The notes under the pieces were generated by a model. The model saw only the letters and a program-made list of their open reading frames with translations, had not been told where the DNA came from and made no database searches. From NCBI GenBank assembly GCA_001751005.1, contig MAXL01000085.1, forward strand, positions 1 to 5,346: a stretch of DNA of 5,346 nt, in the 5' to 3' direction. A program made the position numbers and the translations under genes. This DNA comes from Desulfobacterales bacterium S5133MH16. GTDB taxonomy: Bacteria > Desulfobacterota > Desulfobacteria > Desulfobacterales > UBA11574. Below, in pieces: positions 1 through 5,205 of the stretch; the stretch's first letter is position 1, and each line of letters starts with the position of its first letter.

Positions 1-1285
1 GGCCCTTGAAATACTGAAAAATACCGATGTAGACCTGGTTCTCACCGATATGAAAATGCCTTCCATGGACGGTATTGAACTTTTGGAAAGAATCAAGATC
101 AAAGATGAAGAGCTCCCGGTCATCATGATGACGGCTCATGGTACAGTGGATAAGGCTGTAGAAGCTATGCAGAAAGGCGCCTACAGCTATATCCTCAAAC
201 CTTTCGACAACGACAGGTTGATTCTTTATGTTAACAAGGCCATTTCTATGTATCGGGTGATCAAAGAGAACCGGCGACTGAGGAGTGCTGCGGAATTACA
301 ATATAGTTTCGGAAATATCATCGGAAAAAGTAAAGTGATGCAGGATCTTTTTGAAACCATAAGGAAAGTCGCGCCCACCACAACGACTGTTTTGATTGAA
401 GGTGAAAGCGGCACCGGAAAGGAGTTGGTCGCAAAATCGATTCATTTTAACAGCCTGCGGCGAGACAACCCTTTTATTGCAGTTAGCTGCAGTGCACTTG
501 CCGAATCCCTCCTTGAAAGCGAACTTTTTGGTCATGAAAAAGGGGCGTTCACCGGTGCCGTGGCCATGAAGAAAGGCCGTTTTGAACTGGCCGACGGCGG
601 AACCCTGTTTCTTGATGAAATAGGAGAACTGTCACAAAACCTCCAGGTAAAACTGTTACGAGTTCTTCAGGAAAAGATTTTTGAAAGGGTTGGGGGCGTT
701 AAGCCCATATCGGTCGATATTCGTATTGTTGCCGCAACAAACAAAAATCTCAAAGAAGAGATGGAACAGGGAAGATTCAGAGAGGACCTCTATTATCGGT
801 TAAATGTGGTCCATATGGTCCTCCCCTTTTTAAGGGAACGTCAGGAGGATATTCTCCCGCTTGTGGACTACTTTATTGATAAATATAAAGATGAACGAAA
901 ATCTGAAGATCCTGTAACCGGCCTTAATCAGGAAGTGGAACGTCTTTTTTACGATTACAGTTGGCCCGGTAATGTCCGTGAACTTGAAAATGTTATAGAA
1001 CGGGCCATGGTTATGTGTCAAAGCAGCGACATAAAAATATCAGATCTTCCCAAAGAATTTAAGGAAAATGTTTACAATACCTTGCACATTGAAGGAATAC
1101 TTGCAAATGCAAAATTAGATGAAGTCCTTACAATGATAGAGAAAAGAATGATTAATAGAGCTTTGAAATTGACAAACAACGTTCAATCTCAGGCTGCAGA
1201 ATTACTTGGTATTGGTAAAAGCGGACTCAACTGGAAAATTAAAAAATTTAAATTGGATGCAGGTTCAAAACACAAAGATTCATAA
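1..1285 (+). CDS. NtrC-family sigma54-dependent response regulator, 5'-truncated
   Basis: This is a two-component response regulator that activates sigma54 RNA polymerase by ATP hydrolysis when phosphorylated. The frame is open from base 2, so the gene starts upstream of the window; the first ATG at 50 is internal. The fragment has 427 residues against roughly 450-460 usual, so about 35-40 N-terminal residues, including the acidic pair of the receiver, are missing. Visible in order (fragment numbering): phospho-acceptor Asp16 in LVLTDMKMPSMDG, conserved Thr44 in MMTAHG, Lys66 in LKPF; Walker A GESGTGKE 134-141; sigma54-contact loop GAFTGA 181-186; Walker B GGTLFLDEIGEL 199-210; arginine-finger region REDLYYRLNV 260-269; WPGNVREL 321-328; Fis-type HTH about 392-416. 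All catalytic motifs are intact, so it should be a functional activator. The partner histidine kinase is not in view. It lies upstream of, and in the same orientation as, a predicted sigma54 promoter, which is its likely target (inference). Confidence 0.96.
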   Translation, partial: ALEILKNTDVDLVLTDMKMPSMDGIELLERIKIKDEELPVIMMTAHGTVDKAVEAMQKGAYSYILKPFDNDRLILYVNKAISMYRVIKENRRLRSAAELQYSFGNIIGKSKVMQDLFETIRKVAPTTTTVLIEGESGTGKELVAKSIHFNSLRRDNPFIAVSCSALAESLLESELFGHEKGAFTGAVAMKKGRFELADGGTLFLDEIGELSQNLQVKLLRVLQEKIFERVGGVKPISVDIRIVAATNKNLKEEMEQGRFREDLYYRLNVVHMVLPFLRERQEDILPLVDYFIDKYKDERKSEDPVTGLNQEVERLFYDYSWPGNVRELENVIERAMVMCQSSDIKISDLPKEFKENVYNTLHIEGILANAKLDEVLTMIEKRMINRALKLTNNVQSQAAELLGIGKSGLNWKIKKFKLDAGSKHKDS

Positions 1286-1324
1286 CATCTCAATAATTTC
1301 TGGGGAATTAGATGAGGAATATTG

Positions 1325-1338
1325 ACCCGGCGCCGGGT
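1325..1338. repeat. 14-bp perfect GC-rich palindrome after the regulator gene
   Basis: ACCCGGCGCCGGGT is its own reverse complement and lies 40 bases after the regulator stop codon, in AT-rich surroundings. As RNA it could form a 5-bp stem with a GCGC loop, but the downstream run (GGTATAATTTATT) is a poor U-tract, so a terminator role is weak. A TATAAT follows at 1341 and a TTGACC overlaps the left arm at 1322, but their 13-base spacing is too short for a normal sigma70 promoter. It could be a protein-binding site or a weak terminator of the regulator mRNA. Confidence 0.4.
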
Positions 1339-1440
1339 GGTATAATTTATTGAGAAATTGTGGAAATTATGGCTAACCGACCAGGATATTTACTAAAATT
1401 GGACAGGTTGTGTTGTGATTGACAGCCCTTTACGGTTTGG

Positions 1441-1457
1441 GGTTAATAATTTGAACC
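1441..1457. promoter_or_regulatory. Candidate activator-binding site 1 (degenerate)
   Basis: GGTTAATAATTTGAACC has a right half-site TTTGAACC identical to that of site 2 and a degraded left half (GGTT retained). It is centred about 319 bp upstream of the predicted sigma54 start at 1768. It also overlaps the -10 position of a possible sigma70 promoter whose -35 would be the perfect TTGACA at 1419-1424, so a repressor operator is an alternative role. Confidence 0.4.
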
Positions 1458-1516
1458 GGGATGGTTTTGGATTATTCCCTGTCGAAACAATAGGTTGCAC
1501 GGTTTGGCTCTAATCT

Positions 1517-1534
1517 GGTTCAAAAATTTGAACC
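1517..1534. promoter_or_regulatory. Candidate activator-binding site 2 (perfect dyad)
   Basis: GGTTCAAAAATTTGAACC is a perfect 8-bp inverted repeat around an AA centre, the form expected for a dimeric Fis-type helix-turn-helix. It is centred about 242 bp upstream of the predicted sigma54 transcription start, within the usual range for enhancer-like sites of NtrC-family activators. Assignment to the adjacent response regulator is inference from proximity, dyad symmetry and repetition. Confidence 0.55.
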
Positions 1535-1594
1535 ATGAGGATTTAGGATTATTCCCTGTCAAAATAATGGGTTGTATGATTTGTCTATAAAGAT

Positions 1595-1612
1595 GGTTCA
1601 AAAATATGAACT
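1595..1612. promoter_or_regulatory. Candidate activator-binding site 3
   Basis: GGTTCAAAAATATGAACT matches site 2 at 16 of 18 positions and keeps the inverted GGTTCA/TGAACT ends with one asymmetry. It is the site nearest the sigma54 promoter, centred about 164 bp upstream of the predicted start, and lies 78 bp from site 2, matching the repeat period. Confidence 0.5.
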
Positions 1613-1688
1613 ATTTGGGATTTACAGGAAATTGTAATCGAGAAAATAGAGAGGTATATTTTAAATGTTTTGTAGCTTAACACCTTAG

Positions 1689-1712
1689 AATTTATCCATT
1701 ATTCGATAAATT
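1689..1712. repeat. 8-bp inverted repeat between enhancer array and sigma54 promoter
   Basis: AATTTATC and GATAAATT are perfect inverted arms separated by 8 bases, centred about 67 bp upstream of the predicted sigma54 start. Sigma54 promoters often carry a bending-protein site between enhancer and core promoter, but the match to an IHF consensus here is poor. The symmetry is visible; the role is unknown. Confidence 0.35.
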
Positions 1713-1740
1713 AAAAAGTTTTCAGGCTAATTGCTATATT

Positions 1741-1758
1741 TTGGCAAGCAAATTGCAT
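1741..1758 (+). promoter_or_regulatory. Sigma54 (-24/-12) promoter
   Basis: TTGGCAAG-N4-TTGCAT matches the consensus YTGGCACG-N4-TTGCW at all but one defined position. The invariant GG (1743-1744) and GC (1755-1756) are exactly 10 bases apart. With C1756 as -12, transcription should start near 1768. No protein gene follows on this strand; the next element is an intrinsic terminator at 1802-1843. The sigma54-activator gene lies just upstream and candidate enhancer sites lie at about -164, -242 and -319. A chance match is possible in AT-rich DNA, but the exact spacing and context argue for a real promoter. Confidence 0.75.
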
Positions 1759-1767
1759 AACTAATTT

Positions 1768-1843
1768 CCAACCTAATAATTTCTTCATCTGTTTTCTTCC
1801 TTAATGACTAATCGGAATCGTTCCGATTAGTCATTATTTTTTT
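1768..1843 (+). ncRNA. Predicted sigma54-dependent small RNA, about 76 nt
   Basis: This is defined by the sigma54 promoter start predicted at about 1768 and the intrinsic terminator ending at 1843. The 5' part (1768-1801) is unstructured-looking and pyrimidine-rich, with CTTCATCTG and TTTTCTTCCTTAA. The CUUCCUU stretch could pair with AGGAAG-type ribosome-binding sites, as in many trans-acting small RNAs. The 3' part is a 16-bp hairpin with a U7 tail, a form compatible with Hfq-like binding. The only ORF inside is an 8-codon frame buried in the stem with no ribosome-binding site. I do not recognise a known RNA family. Existence is inferred from the bracketing signals; transcription is not demonstrated. 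Confidence 0.6.
1802..1843 (+). terminator. Strong intrinsic terminator, + strand
   Basis: A perfect 16-bp stem (1802-1817 with 1821-1836, core GACTAATCGGAA) closes a TCG loop and is followed directly by T7 at 1837-1843. On the opposite strand the bases after the hairpin are AGGAAGAAAAC, with no U-tract. The terminator therefore serves a + strand transcript and not the convergent TPR gene. It ends the predicted small RNA, and would also stop any read-through from the response regulator gene. Confidence 0.9.
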
Positions 1844-1852
1844 GAAATGCAC

Positions 1853-2545
1853 CTATCCCGTTACCCTTTCCTTTACAAGCTCAATATACATGGAGCCCGA
1901 ATGATCAGATATGATCTTCTTAAAGGCATTTGTGCTCTTATCATGATCGCCCATGGCGGCATAAATCTCTCCTAAATTGAAAAGCGCCTCGTCTTTAATA
2001 GTATAATCAGGCGATGAAGCAATGATTTCAAAATATTTGGCTGCGGTTTTAAAATCCTTTTTAGCTTTGTAAGCATAGCCCAGTCCATTTAAAATTAAAT
2101 CTTTAATAAATAGCTCGTCATTAAAATTCGGTAGCGATTTATTATAAAACTCTATCGCCTTGTCATAATCTTTTGTTGTGTAACATATATTCGCATAAAT
2201 AAAACCTGCCAGTTTACCTCCATCTCTATTTGAATATTTTTCCATAATAAGCTGAAAATCCTTTTCCGCATCAAGAAAGGCTTTTTCCGGGGTGTTATTT
2301 TTCAATTCTGTATGGTAGTTGGTGATTCCCCGCTGAAGCAAAGCAAAGGCTTTATCTTCAGATATTTTTATAAAATACACTATCCCAATAATGACGATAA
2401 TAATTGCAACCATAACCCCCAAAGCGCTAGAAAACAACAGCTTATATTCAGAGATCCATCCAAATACTTTTGTCCAGAAGCTTATAAATTCATCAGGTTT
2501 ATTCAGGTCTCTTTTCCGGGATCGAGATACCCTTTTTTTCCCCAT
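1853..2545 (-). CDS. Membrane-anchored TPR protein (YfgM-like architecture)
   Basis: A 230-residue protein with a very basic cytoplasmic N-terminus (KKRVSRSRKR), a single strongly hydrophobic segment at about residues 37-59, and then a soluble region with roughly three tetratricopeptide-like helical hairpins (about 114-147, 150-183, 186-217; for example YDKAIEFYNKSL and FKTAAKYFEII). Charge distribution predicts N-in topology with the TPR domain outside the cytoplasmic membrane. The layout resembles YfgM/TPR_21 proteins, which scaffold envelope protein assembly, but orthology is not established. The start at 2545 is chosen because GGAGG stands just before it; the frame is open to 2614, but that extension has no comparable site and would lie deep in the kinase gene. 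It overlaps the end of the kinase gene by 43 nt, suggesting translational coupling, and is the last gene of the - strand cluster. Confidence 0.88.
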   Translation of the reverse strand: MGKKRVSRSRKRDLNKPDEFISFWTKVFGWISEYKLLFSSALGVMVAIIIVIIGIVYFIKISEDKAFALLQRGITNYHTELKNNTPEKAFLDAEKDFQLIMEKYSNRDGGKLAGFIYANICYTTKDYDKAIEFYNKSLPNFNDELFIKDLILNGLGYAYKAKKDFKTAAKYFEIIASSPDYTIKDEALFNLGEIYAAMGDHDKSTNAFKKIISDHSGSMYIELVKERVTG

Positions 2546-3543
2546 GATTCCTCCAATATTTTCTTTATTCTCTGCCAGCCTTGTTCCGGGATGTTTGCTC
2601 CTACCACCTGACACACTTCATAACCACATGCTGAGCCGAGATTGCCGCATTTTTCAAGGCTATAGCCGTTAACCAGTCCAAACAGAAAACCCGAGGCCCA
2701 TAGGTCACCGGCTCCTGTGGTATCAACGGCAGTGCCGGTTACCATGGGTTTAATCTTTATAATTTTGTCGGCATGGGCAATGTAACTTCCCCGTTCTCCC
2801 ACCTTAAGTGCTGCAATACGCGTATGTTCCGAAAGAGATGTGACCGCTTTTATTTCATCCGAGTATCCTGTAAATGCCAGTGCTTCATCCTCATTGGCCA
2901 GCAGAATATCAACAAAATCTTTTACAATTTTTTTAAGAAGAACTTTTGATTCCTCAACAACCGTAAAACTGGCAAGGTCAAGAGATACCAGCGCTCCGGC
3001 CTCTTTCGCGGCATTTAAGGCGGCGAATATTAAATCCTCGTTAAACAGAAGATACCCTTCGATATGAACAATTGCCGCATTTTCAAAGCATTTTTTAGTG
3101 ATTTCTTCGGGTTGTGTTTCTGAAGAAGCACCAAGGAATGTAAACATGGAACGCTGTGCATCGTGCGTAATAATGGAAAGGACCCTTCCGGTAAATGAAG
3201 ATGATTTAAAAAGCACGGGATCGACATTGTTTTTTCTTAAATTTTTTTCAAAAAACCCTCCTATTTTACCTTTGCCGCTTTTACCGACAAAGCGGGCATG
3301 TCCACCGAGTTTGCCGATACCAATAACCGTATTGCAGGCAGAACCACCCGGAACCATAGTCGGTTTTTTGGATGCTTGTGACATTGTCAACTCAATGAAC
3401 TCTTTGTCAACATATTTCATCCCGCCCTTTATCGCACCGGTTTTCTGCAGAAATTCATCGTCTTCACGGGCAAGTATATCCACAAGAGCCGATCCGATTC
3501 CCACAACAAGCTTTCTGTGCGTATATTCTTGACCGGTAAACAT
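2503..3543 (-). CDS. PfkB-family carbohydrate/nucleoside kinase, adenosine kinase-like
   Basis: A 346-residue cytosolic kinase of the ribokinase/PfkB superfamily, which transfers the ATP gamma-phosphate to a sugar or nucleoside hydroxyl. Visible features: N-terminal strand VVGIGSALVDIL (13-24); first PfkB signature region with GGSACNT (66-72), whose GG and Asn contact substrate; the NEDEA stretch at 217-221; and the C-terminal signature DTTGAGD (274-280) with the anion hole and catalytic Asp280. The length is typical for the family. Adenosine is a plausible substrate because similar deltaproteobacterial proteins carry that annotation, but the substrate cannot be settled from sequence; ribokinase- or fructokinase-like activity is possible. 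The start at 3543 has only a weak upstream AAAAGA. A two-codon ORF (ATGAAATAATG) abuts it and could couple initiation. The gene lies 104 nt after the SH3 gene and overlaps the TPR gene. Confidence 0.93.
   Translation of the reverse strand: MFTGQEYTHRKLVVGIGSALVDILAREDDEFLQKTGAIKGGMKYVDKEFIELTMSQASKKPTMVPGGSACNTVIGIGKLGGHARFVGKSGKGKIGGFFEKNLRKNNVDPVLFKSSSFTGRVLSIITHDAQRSMFTFLGASSETQPEEITKKCFENAAIVHIEGYLLFNEDLIFAALNAAKEAGALVSLDLASFTVVEESKVLLKKIVKDFVDILLANEDEALAFTGYSDEIKAVTSLSEHTRIAALKVGERGSYIAHADKIIKIKPMVTGTAVDTTGAGDLWASGFLFGLVNGYSLEKCGNLGSACGYEVCQVVGANIPEQGWQRIKKILEESWGKKGYLDPGKET
2550..2554 (-). promoter_or_regulatory. Ribosome-binding site deciding the TPR start
   Basis: On the - strand GGAGG is followed four bases later by ATG (2545). 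It lies inside the kinase coding sequence and supports the internal ATG over the upstream ATG at 2614 that opens the same frame. Confidence 0.8.
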
Positions 3544-3570
3544 TATTTCATCTTTTGTATCAAGTCATAT

Positions 3571-3607
3571 AATCGCTTCGCGATTCTATATAGCGCGGCT
3601 TCGCCGC
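3571..3607. repeat. Twin GAA/TTC-loop mini-hairpins, REP-like
   Basis: Two adjacent hairpins with the same trinucleotide loop: AATCGC-TTC-GCGATT (3571-3585) and GCGGC-TTC-GCCGC (3595-3607), separated by a CTATATAG palindrome (3585-3592). On the - strand they contain GCGAAGC and GGCGAAGCC, which form unusually stable small hairpins. Neither strand has a U-tract after the hairpins, so they do not look like an intrinsic terminator. They lie in the 104-nt gap between the SH3 and kinase genes, where they could act as a REP-like dispersed element, an mRNA processing or stability element, or a structure modulating kinase translation. Copy number elsewhere is unknown. Confidence 0.6.
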
Positions 3608-3647
3608 TCTAAAAAAAGGAAATTCCTATACCATCAAGTTAGCTGTC

Positions 3648-4094
3648 TTACCAGACAAGAGACTCGTGTATCCACCCCTTGTCTCCATCAGCATGCTGAA
3701 TGTAAATCCAGCTTTTTTTGCGTTTTATAACCTTAAACGGAACTCCTTCTTCAACCGTGAACGCTATGGAAAAACCGGTGCCCGGACCGGATCGAATATT
3801 GCATTTTTCTTTTTTTGTAATAATCGATGGAATGTTACGGACAAGCGATTTATAAATCCACCCTTCATCTCCCTCAAAATCTCGAAAATGATACCATTGC
3901 CCGGACTTTTTAAAAACATTCAGGGGATGGTATTTCTCGATTTCCCATAAGATGTCGTAATTTTTTCCGGGTCCGGAACGTACATTGGCCACAGAAACCG
4001 CAACGGCCCATCGTTCAGCCCAAGCCACGCTGCTGAATAACAATAGCAGAATTACTATCATCCATGCATAGGGTTTCATTTTTAAAAATTGCAT
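3648..4094 (-). CDS. Secreted protein with two bacterial SH3 domains
   Basis: A 148-residue protein with an N-terminal signal peptide (KMKPYAWMIVILLLLFSSVAWA; cleavage likely after Ala26 at AWA-E) followed by two SH3b domains of about 58 residues. Each opens with the hallmark NVRSGPG/NIRSGPG motif (37-43 and 99-105) and ends with a GWI(Y/H)xSLV strand. Such domains usually bind cell-wall peptides or act as structural modules in exported proteins; no catalytic domain is present. The start is uncertain: ATG 4094 is chosen because it leaves a normal signal peptide with two lysines ahead of the core. ATG 4079 would also give one, and a TTG at 4178 opens the frame but adds 28 residues and has no convincing ribosome-binding site. 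The gene follows the radical SAM gene by about 100 nt in the same direction. The function is unassigned; an envelope role would fit with the membrane TPR protein two genes on. Confidence 0.85.
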   Translation of the reverse strand: MQFLKMKPYAWMIVILLLLFSSVAWAERWAVAVSVANVRSGPGKNYDILWEIEKYHPLNVFKKSGQWYHFRDFEGDEGWIYKSLVRNIPSIITKKEKCNIRSGPGTGFSIAFTVEEGVPFKVIKRKKSWIYIQHADGDKGWIHESLVW

Positions 4095-4196
4095 CCTCGC
4101 AGATCTCTTCGAGTCTGTCTTTTTATATCCAACAAGTGAACCATCCTTGCGCAAAAAGTCAATGGAATTCTTTCTCAAAAATCCGGGCCAAACAGA

Positions 4197-5132
4197 TTAC
4201 AGAAACATAAACCTGCGTTTTCGGCTGTCGAGTCGTTCAACCCCTTCTTCCCTTGCCGCCTGCAAAGCTGTTTTATAATCCTCTTGTGAAAGGTAATCAG
4301 AAAGTTCCTTTAATTCTGAAGCTCTGCCGCAGGGTCTGTACTGGGGCATTATATTTACGTAGGTGTTGGATGAAATCTTATTTACAATAAATCTCATTAG
4401 TTCGCGTGTTCCTGCAAGTCCATGGGGTAAAACAAGGTGCCGTACCAGAAGCCCCCGCCTGGCAATACCCGATTCATCGGTAATAAGATCACCGACCTGC
4501 CGGTGCATCTCAACAAGCGCCTTTCGGGCTACCTCCGGGTAATCTTCAGCATCGCAAACGGTCTTTGCAATTTCATGATTCCAGAATTTGAAATCCGGCA
4601 TATAAATATCAAATACACCTTCAAGCAGTTTCAGGGTTTCAACACGGTCGTATCCCCCCGTGTTATAAACCAGGGGCACTGAAAGACCGTTATCAACTGC
4701 TATTTCTACGGCAGAAAGGATCTGGGGCACAACATGGGATGGGGTGACGAAATTAATGTTGTGGCATCCCGCGTTTTGTAAATTCAGCATTATACGGGCG
4801 AGCTTTTCATTGGATATCTGTTCACCATGACCCAGGTGGCTTATATCGTAATTCTGGCAGAAGATGCACAAAAGATTGCAGTGGGTAAAAAAAATTGTGC
4901 CGGATCCATGGGTACCGACCAGAGGATCCTCTTCTCCAAAATGAGAGTTAAAGCTTGAAACATATGCTTTTTTACCTGTTTTGCATATACCGGTTTCACC
5001 GGATAGGCGATCTACCTTGCATCTTCTGGGGCAAAGGGTGCAGGATTTCAAAATTTCATACGCTTTCTCAATCTTTTCCGAAAGCAATCCCTTTTTAGAA
5101 GTTTCAATATAGGCTGGTTTAAAAAGCGGCAT
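4197..5132 (-). CDS. PflX-like radical SAM / Fe-S protein
   Basis: A 311-residue protein related to pyruvate formate-lyase activating enzymes (COG1313, PflX type). The radical SAM cluster motif CNLLCIFC (Cys85, Cys89, Cys92) binds the [4Fe-4S] cluster that cleaves S-adenosylmethionine. An additional N-terminal cysteine group, CTLCPRRC...GIC (31, 34, 38, 50), is characteristic of this subfamily and may hold a second metal site. NTGG (157-160) fits the SAM-binding glycine motif. The length is normal and the C-terminus appears complete. No glycyl-radical enzyme is visible in the window, so the substrate is unknown; PflX proteins are poorly characterised and should not be assumed to activate formate lyase. 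The start at 5132 is supported by AGGAAG (5142-5147) nine bases upstream. It is the first visible gene of the - strand cluster; no convincing sigma70 promoter was seen between it and the repeat element at 5206. Confidence 0.92.
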   Translation of the reverse strand: MPLFKPAYIETSKKGLLSEKIEKAYEILKSCTLCPRRCKVDRLSGETGICKTGKKAYVSSFNSHFGEEDPLVGTHGSGTIFFTHCNLLCIFCQNYDISHLGHGEQISNEKLARIMLNLQNAGCHNINFVTPSHVVPQILSAVEIAVDNGLSVPLVYNTGGYDRVETLKLLEGVFDIYMPDFKFWNHEIAKTVCDAEDYPEVARKALVEMHRQVGDLITDESGIARRGLLVRHLVLPHGLAGTRELMRFIVNKISSNTYVNIMPQYRPCGRASELKELSDYLSQEDYKTALQAAREEGVERLDSRKRRFMFL

Positions 5133-5205
5133 ATATTATAGCTTCCTGCTTATTTTCCGAACTAAATCCGTCCTGGTTTTAAAAACTAACGGGTTATAAA
5201 ATCTT

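Larger units (their letters stand above)
1469..1617. repeat. Tandem direct repeat, about 77-bp period, two clear units
   Basis: Unit 1 (1469-1545, 77 bp) and unit 2 (1546-1617, 72 bp) both begin with the identical 15-mer GGATTATTCCCTGTC. They continue with a similar stretch (AAACAATAGGTTG in unit 1, AAATAATGGGTTG in unit 2), and each carries an inverted repeat of the GGTTCA...TGAACC type near its end. A partial, more diverged copy precedes unit 1 (shared ACGGTTTGG at 1432-1440 and 1499-1507, plus site 1), and unit 2 is followed by a fragment of a third start (GGATTTA at 1618). No reading frame runs through the array. It looks like duplicated regulatory DNA, though structured RNA cannot be excluded. 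Confidence 0.8.

Noticed and set aside
1369..1422. 17-codon ORF MANRPGYLLKLDRLCCD on the + strand after the regulator
   Set aside because: It has only a weak GGA upstream, no credible promoter spacing, and no recognisable content; chance ORFs of this size are expected in a 570-base spacer.
1441..1617. CRISPR-like array
   Set aside because: There are only two to three degenerate units, conserved across most of the unit rather than identical repeats with unique spacers, and no cas genes.
1665..1688. 7-codon ORF MFCSLTP preceded by AGAGAGG
   Set aside because: It is too short to judge, lies upstream of the sigma54 promoter start, and has no coupled downstream gene.
1804..1830. 8-codon ORF inside the terminator stem of the predicted small RNA
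   Set aside because: The start codon is in a perfect stem with no ribosome-binding site; the frame is a by-product of the palindrome.
1802..1836. Hairpin as terminator of the TPR gene on the - strand
   Set aside because: The - strand sequence after the stem is AGGAAGAAAAC with no U-tract; polarity fits only the + strand.
2546..2614. 23-residue N-terminal extension of the TPR protein
   Set aside because: The internal ATG at 2545 has a strong GGAGG site, and the extension precedes a typical basic N-terminus plus membrane segment.
2312..2672. + strand ORFs of 99 and 93 codons opposite the TPR and kinase genes
   Set aside because: They are antisense shadows of well-supported - strand genes with no domain-like content.
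3098..3532. 144-codon + strand ORF opposite the kinase
   Set aside because: It is antisense to a kinase with clear PfkB signatures; its composition is a mirror of that gene.
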